Positions 1 through 6,474 of a stretch of DNA of 7,481 nt are shown here, piece by piece (positions within the stretch are counted from its first letter, which is position 1; each line of letters opens with the position of its first letter). Under the pieces are notes generated by a model. The model saw only the letters and a program-made list of their open reading frames with translations, made no database searches and was not told the DNA's origin. The stretch covers positions 1-7,481 of the forward strand of contig JALFCJ010000244.1 in assembly GCA_022771185.1 (NCBI GenBank), read 5' to 3'. The translations under genes and the position numbers were made by a program. The stretch comes from Spirochaetales bacterium (GTDB taxonomy: Bacteria > Spirochaetota > Spirochaetia > Sphaerochaetales > Sphaerochaetaceae).

Positions 1-1202
1 GGGGTCACTTGGGGACCAACCTTTTGGACAGCAATTTGAGATAATGGAACTATGATACGGAATACTTCTCCCTCTACAAATTCTGGTTTTCCACCGGAAT
101 AGAGCTCTGAATATTTATATGTATTTCTCATTCCAGATCCAAGTTCATCTGCCAGGCCAATCTCCCGAAAAACCTTGGAGATTGGAGGGTTTTTTGAATA
201 TGGCTCAAAAGAAGATAGATTAAGAACACCATAACCGTGAGAACGGTTGGCATTTTCTGTGAATAATCTATCCTTTTCAATTACAAGCTTAGCAACATAA
301 CCGCTGGAATAATCTCTATGAGCAAGGCTATTAGAGCATATTTCTCTTAGAATATGGTCTCTTGCGCTTACACTTTGAATGCCTTCAAGCACAAATGGAT
401 CACTAAGATGCTTTTGACCGAAAGCAATCATACGATCATAACTCTCAATAAGATTTGTTATAATTACATCCCTATCATCATAGCGATCAATATTTTCAAC
501 ACGTAAAATGGCATCTGTTTTATGCTGAGGCAAAACCGACATTATTGTTGAGTCTTTTCCAAATAAAAGTATTCCAGCAACAGTAACACCTTCTATCTGT
601 CTTTCCGTGTCTTTTAAAATAAGCCCTGCACTACGAAGAAGCTCTTCATCTGACATTTGTTTCCAAGGATGGTTAATTGAACGTATTGATGTCATGCTTC
701 TTGCTCTTTCAATTAGGTCAGAGCGCATATCATCCATTTGAAAACCAGTCACTTTGTTAACAAAATAACTTCCGTTTTTTCTAGCATATAATTTGTATAC
801 CAAATCCGAGTTGTCTGTAATATCGATATCTGATTCATGGTTACGATCAAAAATTCTGCCATGATGACGACAAACTTGGCTTCCGGATGGTACTTCTATA
901 ACAATGACTACTAGTCCATTTATAGTGCATATTTCAGGCTGAAGATAAAGGGGTGGATAGATTTTCTGAGCGTTATTAATCGAAGTCACAAAATCTTTCT
1001 TCATCCGATCTACAGCATCTGGAGAAACTCCCGTGATTTCTCCATCATCTTTTACGCCGAGGAGTATTATACCACCATCTCTATTTGAAAATGAACAGAC
1101 AGTATCATAAACATCCTTTGTAATCTCTCTTGTAGCTTTTTTAAACTCTACATGTAAACTTTCGCCACCATTAATTATCTTCAGGAGTTCACCTTCTGTC
1201 AT
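1..1202 (-). CDS. AlbA_2 (Schlafen-like) / GHKL-ATPase putative transcriptional regulator, 3' end off window
   Basis: Open from an ATG at 1202 to the window edge with no stop: 400 complete codons plus two bases. I translated it directly. Residues ~8-130 look like an AlbA_2 (Schlafen AlbA_2-type, formerly AAA_4) domain, with HVEFKK at 17-22 and FSNRDGGIILLGVKDDG at 38-54. Residues ~280-360 look like the divergent GHKL ATPase domain of this family (HATPase_c_4): REICSNSLAHRDYS at 286-299, ENANRSHGYG at 316-325 and IGLADELGSGMRN at 348-360. This is the COG2865 architecture, often annotated as a putative DNA-binding or ATP-binding protein and predicted to be cytoplasmic. A C-terminal winged helix is usual in the family and would lie beyond position 1. 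The start is supported by an AGAGGGG element about a dozen bases upstream and by a strong promoter at 1243-1271. The actual target or role is unknown. The family call is confident; the function is not. Confidence 0.9.
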   Translation of the reverse strand, partial: MTEGELLKIINGGESLHVEFKKATREITKDVYDTVCSFSNRDGGIILLGVKDDGEITGVSPDAVDRMKKDFVTSINNAQKIYPPLYLQPEICTINGLVVIVIEVPSGSQVCRHHGRIFDRNHESDIDITDNSDLVYKLYARKNGSYFVNKVTGFQMDDMRSDLIERARSMTSIRSINHPWKQMSDEELLRSAGLILKDTERQIEGVTVAGILLFGKDSTIMSVLPQHKTDAILRVENIDRYDDRDVIITNLIESYDRMIAFGQKHLSDPFVLEGIQSVSARDHILREICSNSLAHRDYSSGYVAKLVIEKDRLFTENANRSHGYGVLNLSSFEPYSKNPPISKVFREIGLADELGSGMRNTYKYSELYSGGKPEFVEGEVFRIIVPLSQIAVQKVGPQVT

Positions 1203-1242
1203 AGGATTATATTTCCCCTCTTTTTATTTGTTCCATACAATA

Positions 1243-1271
1243 ATTATATGTGTATATTTGTACCTTATCAA
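1243..1271 (-). promoter_or_regulatory. Sigma-70-type promoter of the AlbA_2/ATPase gene
   Basis: Read on the minus strand, TTGATA (1271-1266) is followed by a 17-base spacer and a perfect TATAAT (1248-1243). Transcription would begin near 1236 and give a leader of about 35 bases before the ATG at 1202. This is the best housekeeping promoter in the window. It indicates that the gene is transcribed separately from the upstream 426-residue gene, although no clear terminator separates the two. No operator-like repeat was seen around it. Confidence 0.75.
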
Positions 1272-1331
1272 ATTTAATTGAAGTTTTACACGACATTCAT
1301 TATCTTCGTATCAGGCATGAAATATTATCAA

Positions 1332-2612
1332 TTACACAACCCAATCCTGTTCCTCTAGTTTCCAAGGGATCCACTCAATTGAATTTATCAGTTCTTCAGG
1401 ATTGTCTTCTGTACTAAGAGTTACCTTCTTTACGATGTCATATTTATCACCAGGAAGAGAGAAATACATTGGACGCATCCAATAATCATGGGGAGCGATA
1501 CATACATATCCCTGCTCTTCAATCATCTTATCTATATTGCCGCTGTTATATAGCGTGACTGGTATTCCCAGTCCATGAAGAGAAAGAAATGCTCTTACTT
1601 GATCTCCTACACAACACTCTTCATTTCCTCCGATGTACCACAAAACCCCATCGTCCTTTATTTCTGGTTTAAGAGAGATTCTTGTAACACTTGATCCGTC
1701 GATTAGATTAAAATAATGGCCTCCCATCCTCTGTTTTTCGTTGTATTTCATCCACTTTAGAAAGGCATCATAGCTATCTCTATTAAAGGAAGAAAAGTCA
1801 AAACAACTGGTTCTTTTTGCACTATCAAAATACCTATCTATTTCTTCTTTATCATCAGTTTGTTTTACTGCACCAATTGCAGTCTTATAAATATAAATTA
1901 GTTCATTGATACTCGTCTTCTTACCTTTCTTAGCTTCTGTCTCACCCATTCTATATAGCGAGACAAAACTATTCTTCTCTTCTTGAGTAAGATTATCGAG
2001 AATATGATTCCAGTACTCATTTTCTACCCTACTATATGTGGATACAGGTATTATTCCTGCCCTTCGAGTAAGCTGAAGAGTTGAATTAAGGGTAGTCTCA
2101 TATGTTCCATCTTCTATCATCTTCATACTATCTTTTGTTGCTAATAGTATTTCTTCCAAAAGTGGCCCGATAATACTTGAGTAATCACCATCAGCAATAT
2201 ATTGAGCTTCTTCATACTCAATAATGATGTAGTTATTATCAATTGAGAAAAACTTACATAGTAGTTTTCCATCTCTATCTATATTCTTTCTTACTGATAG
2301 TTTATACCAAGGAAGAGAGTAAGAGAATTCAGATTTATAACCTTTTTTCAAGCTCTCTTGTGCCTCCAACCACTCTTCTTCACTCTCATAATCTTCTCTT
2401 TCGCCTATCCAGTAAGCTATATATTCTTCCATTGTAGGCGGAGTAGGACGAATCCAAAGAATACAGTATTTATCATTATCGTCACTTTTCATTATGGGAG
2501 TAAGAAGCTCAAATATCTCCTCATAGAGCTTCTGTACTTCATCAGAAACAGGATAAAGTTCATCCATTTTGGAATACACCATTCTGTGTGATTGTCTATA
2601 TATCATGTTCAT
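1332..2612 (-). CDS. Hypothetical soluble protein, 426 aa
   Basis: An uninterrupted 426-codon frame ending in TAA. I do not recognise a named domain. It is an acidic, aromatic-rich protein with no signal peptide and no membrane segment, so it is probably cytoplasmic. Landmarks are YCILWIRPTPPTMEEYIAYW (49-68), GYKSEFSYSLPWYKLSVRKN (91-110), LTRRAGIIP (181-189), MGGHYFNLIDGSSVTRISL (296-314) and a C-terminal region with GGNEECC (328-334), FLSLHGLGIPV (342-352) and CIAPHDYWMRP (371-381). The HGLGIPV and GYVCIAP stretches read like alternating strands and helices of an alpha/beta fold, which is inference only. The start is uncertain: ATG codons at residues 1, 3, 11 and 16 all lack a clear Shine-Dalgarno site. 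It lies 121 bases after the ABC permease stop and 129 bases before the AlbA_2 gene, with its own probable promoter. The context gives no clear function. Confidence 0.85.
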   Translation of the reverse strand: MNMIYRQSHRMVYSKMDELYPVSDEVQKLYEEIFELLTPIMKSDDNDKYCILWIRPTPPTMEEYIAYWIGEREDYESEEEWLEAQESLKKGYKSEFSYSLPWYKLSVRKNIDRDGKLLCKFFSIDNNYIIIEYEEAQYIADGDYSSIIGPLLEEILLATKDSMKMIEDGTYETTLNSTLQLTRRAGIIPVSTYSRVENEYWNHILDNLTQEEKNSFVSLYRMGETEAKKGKKTSINELIYIYKTAIGAVKQTDDKEEIDRYFDSAKRTSCFDFSSFNRDSYDAFLKWMKYNEKQRMGGHYFNLIDGSSVTRISLKPEIKDDGVLWYIGGNEECCVGDQVRAFLSLHGLGIPVTLYNSGNIDKMIEEQGYVCIAPHDYWMRPMYFSLPGDKYDIVKKVTLSTEDNPEELINSIEWIPWKLEEQDWVV

Positions 2613-2618
2613 AACATA

Positions 2619-2670
2619 AATATAATAGTTTCATAATAAAGAAACAATTATTATTTATCAAATTATATCA
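2619..2670 (-). promoter_or_regulatory. Promoter region of the 426-aa hypothetical gene (two candidates)
   Basis: Two candidates are visible on the minus strand. The first is an extended -10, TGATATAAT (2670-2662), with a poor -35. It would start RNA near 2655 and leave a leader of about 43 bases. The second is TTGTTT (2647-2642), a 17-base spacer and TATATT (2624-2619). It would start RNA almost at the annotated ATG (2612), implying a leaderless message or a start at a later ATG (residue 11 or 16). The region is very AT-rich, so chance matches are likely. At least one promoter here is plausible, given the gap after the permease. Confidence 0.4.
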
Positions 2671-2692
2671 CAAACACATGACAACTATTAAT

Positions 2693-2725
2693 ACTATAAA
2701 GAGACCATTCCTAATCTGGATGGCC
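2693..2725 (-). terminator. Weak hairpin after the ABC permease, possible terminator
   Basis: On the minus strand GGCCATCC (2725-2718) can pair with GGAATGGTC (2711-2703) across a six-base loop, with one bulge and one G-U pair. The following bases (TCTTTATAG) are only moderately U-rich. It starts nine bases after the permease stop codon, where a terminator for the four-gene operon would be expected. The stem is short and the U-tract poor, so this is tentative. Confidence 0.35.
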
Positions 2726-2733
2726 CCCAATTA

Positions 2734-4671
2734 TCATTCGAGTCTCTCTCGTTCCCTTTTGATCAAAAGAGAAGTCTTAAGCCTCAAAGTAACGAAGAAA
2801 TATACTATTGAAAGAAGGACGATCAATCCCCCGATTCCTAGTGCCGTCAAATATGCAGCATCTTCCATTCCTTCCATTTCCCAAGATGAATAAACCATCT
2901 TACTTATGGAAGCTACAGGTAGGCTGGAAAGAAGAGGTACAACAAGAGGCAGCAAGAAGAATACTAATGTCTCGATTCCTATTACCCTTGTTCTTCCTTC
3001 CCTATCGATGCCTAAGCTACGCAGTATATTCATTCTTGTCTTATCTTCGTTGATACTAGAAAGGGCTTTTACCGAGAGTATAGCCAAAGCTAGGGATGTA
3101 GAGACAGATGAGACAAATAGCATTGCTATTATGAGGACACCAGAGCTGCTGTTGGCCTCATACTTTGCCTCGTCTCGACTCCATACCCTGTCACCTTCCC
3201 CTCTCTCATTTCTTAAGGAGAGATAAAAACTCATAGGTTCCAGAGACGAAGAGAGAGCATCTATTACAAGTGCTTTTCTTTCTTCCTTCATGGTATTGAT
3301 TGCACTATCAGGAAGGACAAAGACCATGTATTTATCATGGAAATCAGGATAAATATATGAAGAAGAGATACATGAGTACTCTCTACCTTCTATTTCCACA
3401 TCAGGAAACAATACGCCATCGATCATCTCTCTATATCTAGACGCCACGATATAACCATTATCGCCCAAATTTACTCTTTCTCTTCCAAAGCCTTCAAGAA
3501 GATGATTAAAGTCACTTTCCTTCATAAAGGTATCCTTAATCTCCATCTCTTCCCAGCCTTTTATATTTCTTCCGAAATCTCCTTTACCGTTGGAGTAGAG
3601 ATAGTATTCATAGGTATCTACTATTCCCAACTCTTTCTCTGTCAAATCTCTAACTTTTGAGAAAAAAGCATCATTTTCTATGTTCGAGTAAGCCATAACT
3701 GAATATGGGACACTCTTATCTATATCCATCTCATTAATAACTTTCTCTGTTACAGAAATATTGCTGGCAATAATAGAGAGCAGAAATAGAATAGAAAGTG
3801 TACCGATTAGAAGGGAGTTTGAAGTGGCTTTGCTCTGTAGATCCCTAACTATTACACTCCCCATCCCCTTTCTCATAATCATTTTTGAAGAACAGAGTAG
3901 AGAGAACAGAGTCTTTGAAAGAGTGAAGTGAAAGATAAAACACAGAATAAAACAGAGAACCAAAAGCATGAGGATACTCAACCCGCTTCCATCTCCCATA
4001 AGACTCATTTTCATAGCTCTATAAGTAACGAAGAATGATAAAACCATAAGGATACCGGAGAGTATAAGGACAAAAACCCATACTCTAATATGTCTTACTG
4101 TTTTCTCACTCTTTCTGGGTGAAAGGAGAGAAGATATAGTCTCTTTATTTATATATCTAAGGCTAAAGAAAGAAGATAGGGTGAAGATAATAACTGCTGT
4201 TATAAGTGAAGTCAGTGTAGCTTTAATGGATATAAAAGAGAATGTGAATGATATATCCATTATCCTCATAAGGATATTCATTAGTATCTGGAACACTACT
4301 ATTCCAAATAGAAAACCTACAATGAGTGCCAATAATGATATTATTGCCGTCTCTACAATAAAAAGCCTCATTACTTCTTTTCGCTGCATACCAAGAGTCA
4401 GGTAAAGCCCAAACTCTCTTGATCTTAGTCTCACCATAAAGGCAGATGTATAACCAAGGACGACGGCAGAAACAATAGAAACCAACACAACAGAGAAGTT
4501 CACCATTGTAGAGATGTCATTATACTCAGATGTGATTGCAGAGAGCTTATCTGAATAAAGCATATTCTCCACAGCAAAAAGCATAGAGACTGTGAATGCT
4601 ATGGTTAGAAAATAGAGAGCGTAGCTTCCAATCTGACGCCTGACGTTTCTTTTTGCGATTTTAAAGACCAT
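2734..4671 (-). CDS. BceB-like ABC transporter permease (FtsX/MacB superfamily, peptide exporter/detoxification type)
   Basis: A 645-residue permease that pairs with the ATPase encoded upstream. I chose the ATG at 4671 because a perfect GGAGG (4684-4680) lies 8 bases ahead and the protein then begins MVFKIAKRNVRRQIGSY, as BceB-type permeases typically do. An ATG at 4677 sits too close to that site. Hydrophobic segments suggest ten helices, near residues 17-35, 59-81, 103-133, 150-170, 195-216, 230-252, 285-305, 510-535, 564-585 and 606-629. The ~200-residue hydrophilic stretch at 306-508, between helices 7 and 8, is the extracellular domain characteristic of BceB proteins. The two FtsX-type regions contain RLRSREFGLYLTLGMQRKEV (81-100) and INEDKTRMNILRSLGI (540-555). 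The start overlaps the ATPase stop by 11 bases, so translation is likely coupled. In the family, such permeases confer peptide-antibiotic resistance and are part of the sensory complex with the BceS kinase. The substrate cannot be read from sequence. Confidence 0.93.
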   Translation of the reverse strand: MVFKIAKRNVRRQIGSYALYFLTIAFTVSMLFAVENMLYSDKLSAITSEYNDISTMVNFSVVLVSIVSAVVLGYTSAFMVRLRSREFGLYLTLGMQRKEVMRLFIVETAIISLLALIVGFLFGIVVFQILMNILMRIMDISFTFSFISIKATLTSLITAVIIFTLSSFFSLRYINKETISSLLSPRKSEKTVRHIRVWVFVLILSGILMVLSFFVTYRAMKMSLMGDGSGLSILMLLVLCFILCFIFHFTLSKTLFSLLCSSKMIMRKGMGSVIVRDLQSKATSNSLLIGTLSILFLLSIIASNISVTEKVINEMDIDKSVPYSVMAYSNIENDAFFSKVRDLTEKELGIVDTYEYYLYSNGKGDFGRNIKGWEEMEIKDTFMKESDFNHLLEGFGRERVNLGDNGYIVASRYREMIDGVLFPDVEIEGREYSCISSSYIYPDFHDKYMVFVLPDSAINTMKEERKALVIDALSSSLEPMSFYLSLRNERGEGDRVWSRDEAKYEANSSSGVLIIAMLFVSSVSTSLALAILSVKALSSINEDKTRMNILRSLGIDREGRTRVIGIETLVFFLLPLVVPLLSSLPVASISKMVYSSWEMEGMEDAAYLTALGIGGLIVLLSIVYFFVTLRLKTSLLIKRERERLE

Positions 4672-5425
4672 ACTCATCGCCTCCAAGGACCTTTAATGTC
4701 GAGAGTATGTCTCCGTACATTTCTTCTCTGCTCTTGTCACCTTTGTAGAGAGTATTCCATATCTTTCCGTCTTTCAGGAAAACCACACGGGAAGCAAAGG
4801 AGCCCACAAGAGGATCATGTGTAACCATCAAAATAGTTGATCCCAGCTCTCTATTCATCTTCTCAAACAGATCCATGATTACTCTAGTATTCTTGCTGTC
4901 CAAAGCTCCTGTAGGCTCATCTGCCAGAATTAGGGAAGGAGATGTAGATGTAGCTCTGGCGAGAGCTGTTCGCTGTCTCTCTCCTCCGCTTAGCTCTCTA
5001 GGATACTTCTTTAATAGCTTCTCTATTCCAAGAATTGAAGATGAACGGGAGAGGATATCTTCTTTCTCTTTCTCACTTCTCTTCTGAAGATGAAGAGGAA
5101 GAAGAATATTCTCCTCCACTGTGAGAGTATCCAAGAGGTTATAGTCCTGGAAGACAAAGCCTAGCTTATCTCGTCTGAACACAGCCCTTTCTTTCTCGTT
5201 CATCTCAGATAGCTTCTCTCCATCGAGAGATATGTCGCCAGATGAGGGTTGCTCGATAGTTGCTATGACAGATAACAGCGTAGACTTACCTGAGCCTGAA
5301 GCGCCCATTATGGCTACAAACTCACCCTTATACAATTCGAAGTCTACTCCGTTCAGAGCCTTGACTACACTATTACCGTTTCCATAATACTTTGTAACAT
5401 TATTCAAAGAGAGTATTTTATCCAT
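4661..5425 (-). CDS. BceA-like ABC transporter ATP-binding protein
   Basis: A 254-residue ATPase with all catalytic motifs intact: Walker A GASGSGKST (41-49), Q-loop FQDYNLLDTLTVEEN (92-106), signature LSGGERQR (145-152), Walker B LILADEP (165-171), D-loop GALD (173-176) and H-loop MVTHD (200-204). The wording of the Q-loop and DEPTGALD segments is typical of the MacB/LolD/BceA group that partners FtsX-like permeases. The protein sits on the inner face of the membrane and powers the permease encoded immediately downstream, whose gene it overlaps by 11 bases. The ATG at 5425 follows GAGGAG (5438-5433) with a seven-base spacer. A 68-base gap separates it from the kinase gene and a BceR-like operator lies at the far end of that gap. 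This suggests an inducible promoter for the ABC pair in addition to read-through from the regulator-kinase genes. Confidence 0.95.
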   Translation of the reverse strand: MDKILSLNNVTKYYGNGNSVVKALNGVDFELYKGEFVAIMGASGSGKSTLLSVIATIEQPSSGDISLDGEKLSEMNEKERAVFRRDKLGFVFQDYNLLDTLTVEENILLPLHLQKRSEKEKEDILSRSSSILGIEKLLKKYPRELSGGERQRTALARATSTSPSLILADEPTGALDSKNTRVIMDLFEKMNRELGSTILMVTHDPLVGSFASRVVFLKDGKIWNTLYKGDKSREEMYGDILSTLKVLGGDEYGL

Positions 5426-5492
5426 TTCATTTCTCCTCTCTAGAGAATAAAAGAAAGAGAAGCAAAAACAGTTTTCATTAATCTTTCTTTTT

Positions 5493-5508
5493 CTTACATT
5501 TCTGTAAG
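5493..5508. promoter_or_regulatory. BceR-type operator (perfect inverted repeat) controlling the ABC genes
   Basis: CTTACA-N4-TGTAAG is a perfect 6+6 inverted repeat. It matches the motif described for BceR-like regulators in Firmicutes, TnACA-N4-TGTAA. It overlaps the last four codons and stop of the kinase gene (read on the minus strand as CTT ACA GAA ATG TAA G, encoding LTEM-stop). It ends 67 bases upstream of the ATPase start codon. A weak -10 (TATTCT, about 5446-5441) lies downstream, which would place the repeat upstream of the -35 as expected for an activator. The -35 itself is poor, as is common for activated promoters. Seen: the repeat and its position. Inferred: binding by the regulator encoded at 6471-7080. 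Confidence 0.7.
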
Positions 5509-6474
5509 ATTTGAATTCGAAAACCTAAAAACAAAGTTAGTTCCCTTCCCTTCTTCCGATTCAATAGAGAAATTGATAGATAGGCTTCTGGATATTTCTT
5601 TTACAATATATAAGCCCATACCGCTACCGTTGCGGTCTCTCCACTTCTCTCCCACGTAACCTTTTTCTGTAACACGATTTATCTCATTCTTTGGTATTCC
5701 TGGGCCATTATCGCTAAGCGCAAGATAGTTATCAGAGAGAGAAAAAGTAAGTAAAGAAGAGGGAGCATACTTCGAGGCATTGACCAAAAGCTGCCTAAGA
5801 ATAGAGGTAAGAAGAATGTGATCTGTATAGGCTTCCCCTTCACCTTTTATTTCAATTCTGTTGTTTTTAGCTATCAAGAGAACCATCTCATCTCTTACTG
5901 CTTCCATAGCCATAGACCGTAAATCTGTTCTCTTGATGTTCTTATCTTGGTGGATGTTATCAAGCCTAGAAAGGGAAAGCACAGTCTCCGTGATATTCTC
6001 AGCATTCTTTATCTCTCTCTTTAGTTTTGACTTATCACCACCGTTATCGAGAATAAGAGAGAGAGCAGAGAGCGGCGTCTTTATTTCATGTACCCAGTTT
6101 TCAATATAGTCCCGATAATTCTTACTCTCTTTTTCTTTCTCTTTTATTACAGATATGGCTGAAGAAGATATCTCTTTCATCAAGAGGTAATACTCATAGG
6201 AAATAAGATCAGACGGTGGTGATATTACTTCCCCAATTAGATACTTATCATCCATCTTTGAAATAGTTTTCTTCAAATCTTCGATTCGTTTTTTATACTT
6301 GTTATATGAGATGTATAAAGAAATTATCCCCAGTAATACTCCACTAGACAACATTACCATAATAAAGGCAAATGAAGAGTCGGAAAGAAACAGAAAGAGT
6401 GCGAAGAATATAAGAAAGAGAGAATAAAGAAGTATCAGGTGTAATTTCTCAAATACATAAGAAGAAAACTTCAT
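5494..6474 (-). CDS. BceS-like intramembrane-sensing histidine kinase
   Basis: A 326-residue sensor kinase. Two hydrophobic helices (about 12-30 and 36-56) are separated by only a handful of residues, so there is essentially no extracellular sensor. This is the hallmark of intramembrane-sensing kinases that receive their signal from a Bce-type transporter. After a charged linker come the H-box WVHEIKTPLSAL (127-138, phospho-acceptor His129), the N-box LLVNASKYAP (229-238), the G1 box SDNGPGIP (254-261) and the G2 box GSGMGLYIV (283-291). All expected catalytic residues are present. The ATG at 6474 overlaps the regulator's TGA in an ATGA arrangement, so translation should be coupled to the regulator's DNA-binding half. 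The stop codon lies inside the BceR-like operator. The expected partner is the adjacent response regulator, and the signal is probably relayed from the ABC permease. Confidence 0.95.
   Translation of the reverse strand: MKFSSYVFEKLHLILLYSLFLIFFALFLFLSDSSFAFIMVMLSSGVLLGIISLYISYNKYKKRIEDLKKTISKMDDKYLIGEVISPPSDLISYEYYLLMKEISSSAISVIKEKEKESKNYRDYIENWVHEIKTPLSALSLILDNGGDKSKLKREIKNAENITETVLSLSRLDNIHQDKNIKRTDLRSMAMEAVRDEMVLLIAKNNRIEIKGEGEAYTDHILLTSILRQLLVNASKYAPSSLLTFSLSDNYLALSDNGPGIPKNEINRVTEKGYVGEKWRDRNGSGMGLYIVKEISRSLSINFSIESEEGKGTNFVFRFSNSNLTEM

Noticed and set aside
1149..1156. Palindrome TACATGTA inside the AlbA_2 gene as another BceR site
   Set aside because: It lacks the N4 centre of the BceR motif, lies within codons 16-18 and has no promoter context; an eight-base palindrome is expected by chance.
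1..1202. Foreign origin of the AlbA_2 gene from codon use
   Set aside because: I counted 12 CGN codons among 25 arginines here against 5 of 14 in the kinase; the difference is too small to support transfer.
4672..4686. Permease start further upstream, at the TTG at 4686 or the ATG at 4677
   Set aside because: The TTG overlaps the GGAGG site itself and the ATG at 4677 is only two bases from it. The ATG at 4671 has an 8-base spacing and gives the expected N-terminus.
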